From: an uncultured Collinsella sp.
Lineage (GTDB): Bacteria; Actinomycetota; Coriobacteriia; Coriobacteriales; Coriobacteriaceae
Length of the DNA stretch: 26,780 bases
Assembly (NCBI GenBank): GCA_900552705.1
Contig: USAX01000008.1
Location: 1 to 26,780, forward strand
Direction: 5' to 3'
The notes beneath the pieces are model-generated. The model was not told the origin of the DNA. It worked only from the letters and a program-made list of their open reading frames with translations, and ran no database searches. The position numbers and the translations under genes were made by a program. Below are positions 1-7,879 of this stretch, piece after piece; position 1 is the first letter of the stretch, and each line of letters starts with the position of its first letter.

Positions 1-1091
1 CCCGCCGTATCGACAACCAGCTGCGCGGCCGTTCCGGCCGTCAGGGCGATCCGGGCGAGACCCAGTTCTACCTGTCGCTCGAGGACGATCTCATGCGTCT
101 GTTTGGCGGCGACAAGATGGACCGCGTCTCCAAGATGATGGTCACGGCTGACATGGGCGACGATATGCCCATCCAGCACAAGATCATCTCCAAGGCTGTC
201 GAGAGCGCCCAGCACAAGGTCGAGAGCATCAACTTCTCCATGCGTAAGAGCGTCCTTGAGTACGACGACGTCATGAACAAGCAACGCCAGGTCATCTACG
301 CCGAGCGCAATAAGATTCTGGACGGCAAGGATCTGACCGACCACATCACCGAGGTCATGCACGATACCGTGTACCGCTGCGTGCAGGAGTTCTGCACCAA
401 GGACAGTCACGATGGCGAGCGCGACCTGGAGGGCCTGCGCAAGTGGGTTGTGGAGCTCACCGGCCACATCGATACGCCGAAGTTCCCCGACGAGGATTAT
501 GAGGCCCTAGCTGCCGATGTCCTGGCTTACGTAGAGAAGTGCTACAACATGAAAGCCGAGCGCTTGGGCGAGGACCTGATGCGCGAGCTCAACACCCAGG
601 TCATGCTGCGCGTCATCGATACCCGCTGGATGAACTACCTGCAGGAGATGGACTACCTCAAGACCGGCATCGGCCTGCGCGGCTTTGGCCAGCGCGACCC
701 GCTGGTCGAGTACAAGACCGAGGCCTACGGCGCGTTCCAGATACTCGTCGACACCATGTACGAGGATTACCTGCGCACGGTTCTGCGCATCGAGATCAAG
801 GCTGCCCCGCGTGTCGTGGAGCACAAGGAGGAGCCCGCGCTCGAGGGTGCGCACTTCTCCGGTCCTGCCGAGGTCGATGGTGACAACGGCGACTCGGTGC
901 TGCGCAAGCAGGCGCAGGTGCAGGCCCGCACGGCTGTCCAAGGCGGACCGGCTGCCGTCAACAACGGTGGCAAGGTGACGACCTACCGCAAGTCCGAGAG
1001 CGACGATCCGTACGTCAACGTGGGCCGCAACGACCCGTGCCCTTGCGGTAGCGGTAAGAAGTTCAAGTACTGCCACGGCAGGAATCGTTAA
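1..1091 (+). CDS. secA: SecA preprotein translocase ATPase, C-terminal part (open at left edge)
   Basis: SecA is the cytoplasmic ATPase that pushes unfolded preproteins through the SecYEG channel. The reading frame is open from base 3, so the start lies outside the window and 362 codons are visible. They begin with the helicase-core motif RRIDNQLRGRSGRQGDPG, followed by FYLSLEDDLMR. The helical scaffold and wing regions follow (WMNYLQEMDYLKTGIGLRG). A linker rich in Ala, Gln and Val leads to a C-terminal SEC-C zinc-binding tail (DPCPCGSGKKFKYCH), with Cys346, Cys348, Cys357 and His358 of the visible part as ligands; this tail normally binds SecB or ribosomes. The TAA stop shares its last base with the prfB start, so the two genes are probably translationally coupled. 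A first ATG at 93 is internal and is not the gene start. Confidence 0.98.
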   Translation, partial: RRIDNQLRGRSGRQGDPGETQFYLSLEDDLMRLFGGDKMDRVSKMMVTADMGDDMPIQHKIISKAVESAQHKVESINFSMRKSVLEYDDVMNKQRQVIYAERNKILDGKDLTDHITEVMHDTVYRCVQEFCTKDSHDGERDLEGLRKWVVELTGHIDTPKFPDEDYEALAADVLAYVEKCYNMKAERLGEDLMRELNTQVMLRVIDTRWMNYLQEMDYLKTGIGLRGFGQRDPLVEYKTEAYGAFQILVDTMYEDYLRTVLRIEIKAAPRVVEHKEEPALEGAHFSGPAEVDGDNGDSVLRKQAQVQARTAVQGGPAAVNNGGKVTTYRKSESDDPYVNVGRNDPCPCGSGKKFKYCHGRNR

Positions 1092-2239
1092 TGGCTGAGG
1101 CTTTAGAGGTAACGCCCGCCGAGCTGGACGCGTTTGCGGACCGGCTCGGTGAGGTTGAGTCGTACCTCCATTTGGACGAGAAGCGCACCCGCGTAACGGA
1201 GCTCGAGGCCAAAAGCGTCGCCCCGGGCTTTTGGGACGACGCCGATGCCGCTCGCGCCACGATGGAGGAGATCGCGCACACCAAGGAAGATATCGCTGCC
1301 GTGGACACCGCGCGCGGCGAGCTTTCCGATGCCCGCGCTGCGCTGGAGCTTGCCGAGGAGATGGGGGATGACCCCGACGCCGTCGCATTGCGCGAGGAGG
1401 CTGCCGCTACGGCAGAACGCCTGGCCCGCGCCATCGACGAGCTTGAGCTTGCGAGCTGGTTTACCGGGGAGTTCGACCATGGCGACGCGATTGTGACCAT
1501 CAAGCCCGGGCAGGGTGGTTTGGAGGCCCAGGATTGGACCTTCATGCTCTTTAAGATGTACATGAAGTACTGCCAGCGCCGCGGTTGGAAGGTCACCATC
1601 AACGATTGCCCCGCGGCCGAGGTCATTGGCATTGATCGCGCGACCTTTACCGTCGAAGGCAAGGATGCTTTTGGCATGCTTCGCGCCGAGGCCGGTGTCC
1701 ACCGCCTGGTGCGCATTAGCCCCACCGACGACAAGAAGCGCCGCCAGACCACGTTTGCCGGCGTCGAGGTCATTCCGGTGCTGCCCGACGATATCGATAT
1801 CGAGATCAACCCCGACGACATCCGCGTCGACGTGTACCACGCAAGTGGCCCGGGTGGCCAGGGCGTAAACACCACCGACTCCGCCGTGCGCGTGACGCAT
1901 TTCCCCAGCGGCATTGTGGTTACCTGCCAAAACGAGCGCAGCCAGATCCAGAACAAGGCCGCGTGCATGCAGATCCTCAAGGCTCGCCTGTACGAGATTG
2001 AGCTCGAGAAGCGTGCCGAGGCCCTGGACGAGATTCGCGGACCCAAGACCACGATTGGTTTTGGCAACCAGATCCGCAGCTACGTGCTCTACCCGTACCA
2101 GATGGTTAAGGACCTGCGTACGGGCGTGGAGACCAGCAACGTCGAGGCCGTTCTTGACGATGGCGATTTGGATCCGTTTGTGATTGGCTATCACCGTTGG
2201 GCTACCGGCAACGCCGATGTAGAAGGCTCGGAGATCTAA
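1091..2239 (+). CDS. prfB: Peptide chain release factor 2 (RF2)
   Basis: RF2 reads UGA and UAA stop codons in the ribosomal A site and triggers peptidyl-tRNA hydrolysis. The 382-residue product has the N-terminal helical domain, the class I release-factor core and the catalytic GGQ at residues 255-257 (SGPGGQGVNTTDSAVR). The stretch after HRLVRI, which holds the stop-codon-recognition tripeptide, reads Ser-Pro-Thr (210-212) instead of the usual RF2 Ser-Pro-Phe. Many prfB genes need a programmed +1 frameshift at an early UGA; this frame is continuous and has no such site. The start is the ATG overlapping the secA stop (TAATG), with AGGA 7 nt upstream. The length is slightly above the usual ~365 residues. 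secA-prfB is a familiar neighbour pair in Gram-positive bacteria. Confidence 0.96.
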   Translation: MAEALEVTPAELDAFADRLGEVESYLHLDEKRTRVTELEAKSVAPGFWDDADAARATMEEIAHTKEDIAAVDTARGELSDARAALELAEEMGDDPDAVALREEAAATAERLARAIDELELASWFTGEFDHGDAIVTIKPGQGGLEAQDWTFMLFKMYMKYCQRRGWKVTINDCPAAEVIGIDRATFTVEGKDAFGMLRAEAGVHRLVRISPTDDKKRRQTTFAGVEVIPVLPDDIDIEINPDDIRVDVYHASGPGGQGVNTTDSAVRVTHFPSGIVVTCQNERSQIQNKAACMQILKARLYEIELEKRAEALDEIRGPKTTIGFGNQIRSYVLYPYQMVKDLRTGVETSNVEAVLDDGDLDPFVIGYHRWATGNADVEGSEI

Positions 2240-2300
2240 AACATCGGGCGGCTTCAAGCCGATGCTAAGCCCAACGGTTGGACGGGTTTGTATTCGGAAT

Positions 2301-2325
2301 AAACCCTGCGCAGGGGTGGTTTTTG
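2301..2325 (+). terminator. Possible weak terminator after prfB
   Basis: The palindrome CCCTGCGCAGGG (2304-2315), flanked by AAA and GGTTTTTG, can form a short hairpin with a T-rich tail. The stem is only 4-5 bp, extended slightly by AAACC/GGTTT pairing. It lies 62 bases after the prfB stop. Confidence 0.35.
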
Positions 2326-2363
2326 TCCGGCGAATCGGTAGAATCGAATACAAGAAGAAGTTC

Positions 2364-2392
2364 AAAGCGCATCCGATGGGGTGCGCTTTTTT
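2364..2392 (+). terminator. Terminator-like hairpin directly before the yitT-family gene
   Basis: AAAGCGCA (2364-2371) pairs with TGCGCTTT (2382-2389), and the run of six T ends at 2392. It has the form of an intrinsic terminator, yet the Shine-Dalgarno GAGGGAGG starts at 2393 and the ATG is at 2405. It could end prfB transcripts or attenuate the downstream gene. Confidence 0.6.
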
Positions 2393-2404
2393 GAGGGAGG
2401 CAGC

Positions 2405-3295
2405 ATGGCATATCGTCTGGACATTAAGCGCATTCTTTCGATGAACTTCTTTCACGACCTGCCCCAGATTATGTTGGGGTGCGCTCTGGCCGCTATTGCG
2501 ACCGACCTGTTTTTGATTCCTAACGGCCTTGCTGCCGGTGGCGTTACGGGCCTTGCCACCATTATCCAGGCGGTCGGCGCATCGCGCGGTCTATCGCTTC
2601 CCGTTGGTATTCAGACGATCGTGATGAACGCCTTGCTGCTGCTGGTCGTTATGCGCGAGGGCGGCATGTTCTACGTGGTGCAGACGGCGACAGGCTTTGT
2701 GCTGCTGGGCTTTTTCACCGACCTGTTCGCTCCGTTTGTGGCGCCGCTGGCACATGCCGATCTGATGCTGCCCGCTATGTGGGGCGGCATCATCACGGGC
2801 ATCGGTTATGGCATGGTGCTGCGCGCCGGCGCCAACACCGGCGGCTCGGACACGATTGGCCAAATCATCTCGCGTAATACCTCGCTGCCCGTGGGCTCGA
2901 CCGTCATGGCGATCGATGTTGCCGTATGTGCGCTGTCGGCTCCGGTCTTTTCAATCGAAAATGCACTATATGCAGGCCTTTCGATGGTCATTAGCGGCTA
3001 CGTGATCGATGCCGTGGTCGATGGCGGCAACAAGCGTCGTATGGTACTCATCATCTCGGACAAGTTCCCTGATATCGCTGCCGATATTATGTATGGCCTG
3101 GGTCGTGGTTGTACCAAGTTTAAGGCGACTGGCATGTATTCGGGTGCCGAGAAGCCGGTGATCATGGTCATCGTGAGCCGTCGAGAGCTCAATACCCTTA
3201 AGACGATCGTGCGCGAGCGCGATCCTCACGCCATTGTGACGGTCGCTGACGTTACGGAAGCCTTCGGCGAGGGATTCAAGGACATTAGCGCGTAG
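2405..3295 (+). CDS. YitT family membrane protein (DUF161 + DUF2179)
   Basis: This 296-residue protein is of the YitT family, whose transport or other role is not established. After a short basic start, about five or six hydrophobic segments fill residues 15-200, including a Gly/Ala-rich family-type stretch (GIGYGMVLRAGANTGGSD). A soluble C-terminal domain follows (about 205-296; DKFPDIAADIMYGLGRG), the DUF2179 ligand-binding-like fold. The frame is also open from a GTG at 2381, but I chose the ATG at 2405 because GGGAGG lies 4 bases upstream and the earlier GTG falls inside a terminator-like hairpin. The gene stands alone, with about 200 bases before the transketolase genes. Confidence 0.88.
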   Translation: MAYRLDIKRILSMNFFHDLPQIMLGCALAAIATDLFLIPNGLAAGGVTGLATIIQAVGASRGLSLPVGIQTIVMNALLLLVVMREGGMFYVVQTATGFVLLGFFTDLFAPFVAPLAHADLMLPAMWGGIITGIGYGMVLRAGANTGGSDTIGQIISRNTSLPVGSTVMAIDVAVCALSAPVFSIENALYAGLSMVISGYVIDAVVDGGNKRRMVLIISDKFPDIAADIMYGLGRGCTKFKATGMYSGAEKPVIMVIVSRRELNTLKTIVRERDPHAIVTVADVTEAFGEGFKDISA

Positions 3296-3388
3296 GGGCG
3301 ACCGCGTTCCATCCAAAAGACGTTCACATTGATAAACCGTTTCATCAGCGGTTCTGCCTGCTAAATTGTTCAAATAATGATAAAAACT

Positions 3389-3417
3389 CTGGTAAAGCCA
3401 TCAGTTTCCAGCATAAT
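3389..3417 (+). promoter_or_regulatory. Candidate sigma-A promoter of the transketolase operon
   Basis: CTGGTA (3389-3394), a 17-bp spacer and CATAAT (3412-3417) resemble a housekeeping promoter with a good -10 and a weak -35. It lies about 85 bases upstream of the start codon, in an AT-rich part of an otherwise GC-rich gap. Confidence 0.4.
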
Positions 3418-3502
3418 GAATGACGTACGTGCATTGCGGCTGTGTTGGGATTACCTTCGGTGCCGTGCGCATCTTGTCTAAAGAGGATGAAAGGAAGGCA
3501 CA

Positions 3503-4333
3503 ATGAGCGACGAAGAGCTCAAAAAGGTTGCCAACGAGGTAAGGAAGGGCATCGTCACCGGCGTGCACGCTGCCAAGTCCGGCCATCCGGGCGGTTCGCT
3601 CGGTGCTGCCGACATCATGACCTATCTGTACTTTGAGGAAATGAACGTCGACCCGTCCGATCCCCGCAAGGCCGATCGCGACCGTTTTGTGCTCTCCAAG
3701 GGCCATTGCGCTCCGGGCCTGTACGCCGTGCTCGCCGAGCGCGGGTTCTTCCCCAAGGAGGATCTTGAGACGCTGCGCCACATCGGCAGCCACCTGCAGG
3801 GTCACCCCAACATGAACGACACCCCGGGCGTCGACATGTCCACCGGCTCGCTCGGCCAGGGCATTTCCGCCGCCGTGGGCATGGCCGTTGCCGCCAAGCA
3901 CTGGGGCGATACTTATCGCACGTACGCCCTGCTGGGTGATGGCGAGAGCGAGGAGGGCCAGGTCTGGGAGGCCGCCATGTTTGCCGGCAACCAGCAGCTC
4001 GATAACCTCTGCGTGATCGTCGACCACAACGGCCTTCAGATTGACGGTCCCGTCGAGGAGGTCAACGACCCCATGCCGCTCGCCGACAAGTTCCGCGCGT
4101 TCAAGTTCCACGTGGTTGAGCTCGCCGACGGCAACGACTTCGACCAGATCCGCGCCGCCTTTGCCGAGGCTCGCGCCACCAAGGGGCAGCCGACCGCCAT
4201 TATCGCCGAGACCACAAAGGGCAAGGGCGTGTCCTTTATGGAGAACCAGGTTGGCTGGCACGGCAAGGCCCCCAACGATGAACAGTTTGAGCAGGCCATG
4301 GCAGAGCTCACGGCCGCCGGAGAGGAGCTCTAG
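3503..4333 (+). CDS. Transketolase, N-terminal (thiamine-diphosphate binding) subunit
   Basis: This is the first half of a split transketolase, which moves two-carbon ketol units between sugar phosphates in the non-oxidative pentose phosphate pathway. The 276-residue protein has the SGHPGGSLG start region, SKGHCAPGLYAVL, and the thiamine-diphosphate/Mg motif beginning GDGESEEGQ at residue 145 with HNG at 175-177. One-piece transketolases run to about 660 residues; here the pyrimidine-binding and C-terminal domains are in the next gene. The start ATG follows AAAGGAAGG. The stop lies one base before the ATG of the second subunit, so the two are almost certainly translated in fixed ratio and form one enzyme. 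Confidence 0.96.
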   Translation: MSDEELKKVANEVRKGIVTGVHAAKSGHPGGSLGAADIMTYLYFEEMNVDPSDPRKADRDRFVLSKGHCAPGLYAVLAERGFFPKEDLETLRHIGSHLQGHPNMNDTPGVDMSTGSLGQGISAAVGMAVAAKHWGDTYRTYALLGDGESEEGQVWEAAMFAGNQQLDNLCVIVDHNGLQIDGPVEEVNDPMPLADKFRAFKFHVVELADGNDFDQIRAAFAEARATKGQPTAIIAETTKGKGVSFMENQVGWHGKAPNDEQFEQAMAELTAAGEEL

Positions 4334-4334
4334 G

Positions 4335-5276
4335 ATGGCAGACGTCAAGAAAATCGCCACGCGTGTAAGCTACGGCGAGGCCCTCGTCGAGCTCGCCAAC
4401 GAGCACGATGACTTTGTGGTCCTCGACGCCGACCTGGCCGCCGCCACGCAGACCGGTAAGTTTAAGGCCGCTTGCCCCGACCGCTTCTTCGATGTGGGCA
4501 TTGCCGAGAGCAACCTGATGGGCGTCGCCGCCGGTATCGCGACCACTGGTCGTGTTGCCTTCGCGAGTACCTTTGCCATGTTCGCTGCCGGTCGCGCCTT
4601 TGAGCAGGTCCGCAACTCCATCGGCTACCCGCACCTCAACGTTAAGATCGGTGCCACGCACGCCGGCATCTCGGTGGGCGAGGACGGCGCCACGCACCAG
4701 TGCTGCGAGGATATCGCCCTCATGCGCGTCATCCCCGGCATGACCGTAATTGTTCCCGCCGACGACGTGGAGGCCCGCGCCGTGACGCGCGCCGCCTACG
4801 AGTGCGACGGTCCGGTGTACATGCGCTTCGCCCGTTTGGCCTCGCCGGTTATCAACGACCCCGAGACCTACAAGTTCGAGTTGGGTAAGGGCATTGTCAT
4901 GCGCGAGGGCGCCGATGTGACCATCATCGCCTGCGGCCTGATGGTCGGCGAGGCTCTCGAGGCCGCCGAGCAGCTCGCTGCCGAGGGCATCGACGCCGAG
5001 GTCATCAACATGCACACCATCAAGCCCATCGATGCCGACCTGATCGTCAAGAGCGCCACCAAGACCGGCCACGTCGTGACCGTCGAGGAGCACTCTGTGA
5101 TCGGTGGCCTGGGCAGCGCCGTTGCCGACGTCCTGTGTGAGCAGTGCCCGACGCCGCTCAAGAAGATTGGCGTCAACGACACCTTCGGCGAGTCCGGCCC
5201 GGGTGCCGAGCTCCTGCACAAGTACGGCCTGGACGCCGCCAACATCGTGGCGACCACCAAGGAGTTCTTGGCATAA
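4335..5276 (+). CDS. Transketolase, C-terminal subunit
   Basis: This second half of the split transketolase carries the pyrimidine-binding domain and the C-terminal transketolase domain in 313 residues. DVGIAESN places the Glu that activates thiamine diphosphate at residue 58. ASTFAMFAAGRAFEQVRN and GATHAGISVGEDGATHQ are typical family segments, and the C-terminal domain holds the VITVEEHSVIGGLG-type stretch (here VTVEEHSVIGGLG). The frame is open upstream inside the first subunit gene, but the ATG at 4335 is the real start: it sits one base after the upstream TAG, with GGAGAGGAG just before it, and the preceding codons match no transketolase sequence. A strong terminator follows the stop. 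The partner is the product of the upstream gene. Confidence 0.95.
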   Translation: MADVKKIATRVSYGEALVELANEHDDFVVLDADLAAATQTGKFKAACPDRFFDVGIAESNLMGVAAGIATTGRVAFASTFAMFAAGRAFEQVRNSIGYPHLNVKIGATHAGISVGEDGATHQCCEDIALMRVIPGMTVIVPADDVEARAVTRAAYECDGPVYMRFARLASPVINDPETYKFELGKGIVMREGADVTIIACGLMVGEALEAAEQLAAEGIDAEVINMHTIKPIDADLIVKSATKTGHVVTVEEHSVIGGLGSAVADVLCEQCPTPLKKIGVNDTFGESGPGAELLHKYGLDAANIVATTKEFLA

Positions 5277-5323
5277 GGCAAGACGAGGCAAAGTATCGCG
5301 TCGACAACCGCAAACAAGCCAGA

Positions 5324-5357
5324 ACAGGGGCGTCCTCAAAGAGGGCGCCCCTGTTTA
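5324..5357 (+). terminator. Intrinsic terminator of the transketolase operon
   Basis: A 14-bp stem (5324-5337 with 5341-5354, one G.T pair, AAA loop) is followed by TTTA. The arms begin ACAGGGGCG and end CGCCCCTGT. It sits 47 bases after the stop codon. Confidence 0.85.
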
Positions 5358-5497
5358 TGCTGAATTTAAATTAGAGTCCTGCCAAGCAAAGTTCCCATGG
5401 GGAAACGGGCCCATCCCAACAAAGTGCAATTCAGACCCTTCCAACTTTGTATGCGCAGCATCTCAAGTTGGTGCGTCGGCCCCATAGTAGCCGCAGG
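5358..5497. other. Gene-free leader with alternative small hairpins
   Basis: I see no coding sequence here. Short dyads are present: TTCCCATGGGGAA (5391-5403); ACAAAGT (5419-5425), which can pair with ACTTTGT (5444-5450); and CCAACTT (5441-5447), which can pair with AAGTTGG (5465-5471). The last two pairings share bases 5444-5447 and so exclude one another. I recognise no riboswitch class. Confidence 0.3.
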
Positions 5498-5621
5498 CCG
5501 GGCGCAGGGTTACCTCCCAAATCTTTCCGCGGCGCAGGCCGGCGTTTGTCCGCAGCTCCGCAGGAGCAGGACAAATGCCGGCCATGCGCGAGGACGATTT
5601 GGGAGGTAACCCTGCGCCCGG
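5498..5621. repeat. 124-nt near-perfect palindrome between transketolase and ftsE
   Basis: The outer arms 5498-5523 and 5596-5621 are perfect 26-bp reverse complements, beginning CCGGGCGCAGGG and ending CCCTGCGCCCGG. After a short internal loop, 5532-5551 pairs with 5569-5589 (about 20 bp, one bulge, one G.T). GCTCC-GCA-GGAGC (5555-5567) closes the tip. There is no coding sequence and no T tract after either arm, so it is not an ordinary terminator. It could be a non-autonomous mobile or repetitive element, or a structured RNA. I do not recognise it. Confidence 0.85.
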
Positions 5622-5672
5622 TCGGTGAGACCCAAACCCCGCCATGCTTCTTATGTGCAGTAAAGCTAATGC

Positions 5673-5681
5673 TGCTAAAAT
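5673..5681 (+). promoter_or_regulatory. Extended -10 promoter candidate for ftsEX
   Basis: TGCTAAAAT is an extended -10 element (TGn followed by TAAAAT at 5676-5681). No good -35 is visible 16-18 bases upstream. It lies 45 bases before the GTG start of ftsE and downstream of the large palindrome. Confidence 0.45.
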
Positions 5682-5726
5682 ACAAAGCGCTCATGTAGTT
5701 TAAACGCACGACGATAAGGAGCACCA

Positions 5727-6947
5727 GTGGGTAACCACTTCCGTACCTCCGGTGCGGGCGATGATGCCCCCAAGACGCAGACGGGCGTCCAGGGCAGTCG
5801 TTTCGCCACTCCGGATTCAGAGGGCCAGCCTGTTGCTCAGGCCCCCGCTCAGCCGGCAGATCAGGCACAGCCGGCATCCGATCCCTTTGCCTACAATCCC
5901 ACCAGCGATGTCGCGCTTTCCGGCACGGCGGGTTTTGAGCCCGTTCAGGCCGTGACCGCTCGCGTGGAGCAGCCTCAGGCTGGCGCCGCCACGCCGCAGC
6001 CTACCATGGCCGGCATTCCCGACCCCATGGCCCCTGCGACGCCGGTTCCTCAGCCTGCGCAGTCCGGTCTCTTTGCCGCTATTCCCGATCCCACGCAGCC
6101 TGCTGCCCCGGTGGTCGAGAGCGATCAGGCCGCCGAGGTCGCAAGCCTCGATAACGCGCTCAACAACCCCGATTTTACGTCGGTGTTTGCGCCCATCGAT
6201 CCGCAAGCCAGCCGCAAGAAGATGGCCAAGCAGGCCGGTGTCGAGCCCGTCATCCTTATGGAGCATGTCACCAAGATCTATCCGGCACAGCCCAACAAGC
6301 CTGCACTCGACGACATCAACATCGAGATCTATCCGGGCGAGTTCGTCTTCCTGGTCGGTCATTCCGGCTCGGGTAAGACCACGCTGCTGTCGACGCTCAA
6401 CCGCGACGTCAAGCCGACGAGCGGCCGCATCTTGGTTGCCGGTCAGGACCTCATGAAGATCAAGAACCGCAAGGTTCCGTTCCTGCGCCGCCAGATTGGC
6501 GCCGTGTTCCAGGACTTTAAGCTTCTGCCGCAAAAGACCGCCTACGAAAACGTGGCGTTTGCCCTGCAGTGCATCGGCAAGCCCAAGGGCGTCATTCGCA
6601 GCCAGGTGCCGGAGGTGCTGCGTCTGGTCGGTCTGGCCGATCAGATGGACTCGCTGCCCGACCAGCTTTCCGGTGGCGAGCAGCAGCGCGTTGCCGTTGC
6701 CCGCGCCATGGTCAACCGCCCGCCGCTTTTGATCTGTGACGAGCCCACGGGCAACCTCGACCCGGCGATCTCGCTGGGCATCATGAAGCTGCTCGAGCGT
6801 ATTAACCGCACCGGCACCACCGTGATCGTCGCCACGCACGACCGCGAGATGGTCGATAGCATGCACCGTCGCGTGATCGCCCTCGAGGGCGGCCACGTTA
6901 TCCGCGACCAGGAGAGGGGAGGTTACGGCAACTATGGCACCAACTAA
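5727..6947 (+). CDS. ftsE: Cell division ATP-binding protein FtsE with long N-terminal extension
   Basis: FtsE is the cytoplasmic ATPase of the FtsEX complex, which couples ATP hydrolysis to peptidoglycan hydrolase activation at the septum. The ABC domain spans about residues 175-406: Walker A GHSGSGKT (211-218), Q-loop in AVFQDFKLLP, signature LSGGEQQR (from 314), Walker B LLICDEPT with Asp338 and Glu339, and the H-loop His371. FtsE is normally about 225-230 residues. Here a 174-residue Pro/Ala/Gln-rich extension precedes it, probably disordered, with two copies of an IPDP-containing motif. The GTG start has AAGGAG 5 bases upstream and a candidate promoter behind it. A shorter start, the ATG at residue 166 (MAKQAG), would give canonical length but has a poor ribosome site. 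The gene overlaps ftsX by 14 bases. Confidence 0.93.
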   Translation: MGNHFRTSGAGDDAPKTQTGVQGSRFATPDSEGQPVAQAPAQPADQAQPASDPFAYNPTSDVALSGTAGFEPVQAVTARVEQPQAGAATPQPTMAGIPDPMAPATPVPQPAQSGLFAAIPDPTQPAAPVVESDQAAEVASLDNALNNPDFTSVFAPIDPQASRKKMAKQAGVEPVILMEHVTKIYPAQPNKPALDDINIEIYPGEFVFLVGHSGSGKTTLLSTLNRDVKPTSGRILVAGQDLMKIKNRKVPFLRRQIGAVFQDFKLLPQKTAYENVAFALQCIGKPKGVIRSQVPEVLRLVGLADQMDSLPDQLSGGEQQRVAVARAMVNRPPLLICDEPTGNLDPAISLGIMKLLERINRTGTTVIVATHDREMVDSMHRRVIALEGGHVIRDQERGGYGNYGTN

Positions 6948-7854
6948 CGTGGGCTACTCCTTCAAAGAGGCAATCAGTCACTTCTTCCGTAACTGGACTA
7001 CCTCGCTCGGCGCCGTCATCACGATCTTCCTTTCGCTGTTTATCATCGGCCTGTTCATCATGGGCTCCGCGATGCTGAACTCCGTGATCGGCACCGTCGA
7101 GGATCAGGTTGTCATCAACGCGTTCATTAGCGATGACGCCGATCAGGCCGATGTTCAGGCTTTTGAGGCCGAGCTTAAGACGTGGAATAACGTCAAGTCC
7201 GTGACCTATAAGGACAAGGACGACGCGCTGGCCGAGTATACGAGCAAGATGTCGGGCAACGCCGACGCCACCATGAGCGCGCTCGATGGCCAGAACCCGC
7301 TGCCGGCTTCGTTTGCAATTGAGATGGACGATCCGTCCAAGGTCGAGAGCACGGCCCAGAAGCTCAAGAAGAACGCCGACTTCCAGAAGATCGCGGATGA
7401 CGGCGACGTCAACGCGAGCGTGCTGTACGGCCAAGAGGAAGTGAGCCGCCTGTTCCAGGTGACCAACTACATCCGCATCGCCGCCGTGGTGCTCGTTGGC
7501 CTTTTGACCTTTATCGCATTCATCTTCATCAACAACACGATTCGCCTGTCCATCACGGCGCGTCGTCGTGAGATTGCGATTATGCGTCTGGTCGGCGCCA
7601 GCAACGGCTTCATTCGCGGCCCGTTTATCACCGAGGGCGTACTGCAGGCCATTTTGGGCTCGCTGCTTTCCATCGGCGTTCTGGAGCTGCTGCGCAATCT
7701 GATGATTCCGCGTTTGCAGGAGAGCATCGGCTGGATGTCGTTTGCCCTGCCGATGCAGTACTACCTGGTGACCTATGCTGCGCTGATTCTGGTCGGTGTG
7801 ATTATCGGTCTCTTTGGTTCTGCCATAGCCATGCGCCGCTACCTGCGCGTGTAG
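6934..7854 (+). CDS. ftsX: Cell division protein FtsX
   Basis: FtsX is the membrane partner of FtsE. Through its extracellular loop it activates peptidoglycan hydrolases during division. The 306-residue protein has the expected plan: a short cytoplasmic N-terminus (SFKEAISHFFRNWTTS), TM1 at about 24-48, a large extracellular domain to about residue 175, then three more membrane segments (about 180-205, 230-250 and 270-298). The ITARRREIAIMRLVGAS stretch between TM2 and TM3 is the FtsX/MacB-family coupling region. The ATG lies within the end of ftsE, with GGGGAGG 11 bases upstream, which supports coupled translation. An intrinsic terminator follows the gene. Confidence 0.96.
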   Translation: MAPTNVGYSFKEAISHFFRNWTTSLGAVITIFLSLFIIGLFIMGSAMLNSVIGTVEDQVVINAFISDDADQADVQAFEAELKTWNNVKSVTYKDKDDALAEYTSKMSGNADATMSALDGQNPLPASFAIEMDDPSKVESTAQKLKKNADFQKIADDGDVNASVLYGQEEVSRLFQVTNYIRIAAVVLVGLLTFIAFIFINNTIRLSITARRREIAIMRLVGASNGFIRGPFITEGVLQAILGSLLSIGVLELLRNLMIPRLQESIGWMSFALPMQYYLVTYAALILVGVIIGLFGSAIAMRRYLRV

Positions 7855-7879
7855 GCATGCCTGGAATTCATCCCTTCCA

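Noticed and set aside
1091..1180. Programmed +1 frameshift of prfB
   Set aside because: The RF2 frame is continuous from the ATG that overlaps the secA stop. No early in-frame UGA with a CUU-type slip site is present.
1103..2455. 450-residue minus-strand open frame
   Set aside because: It is antisense to prfB and has no family resemblance.
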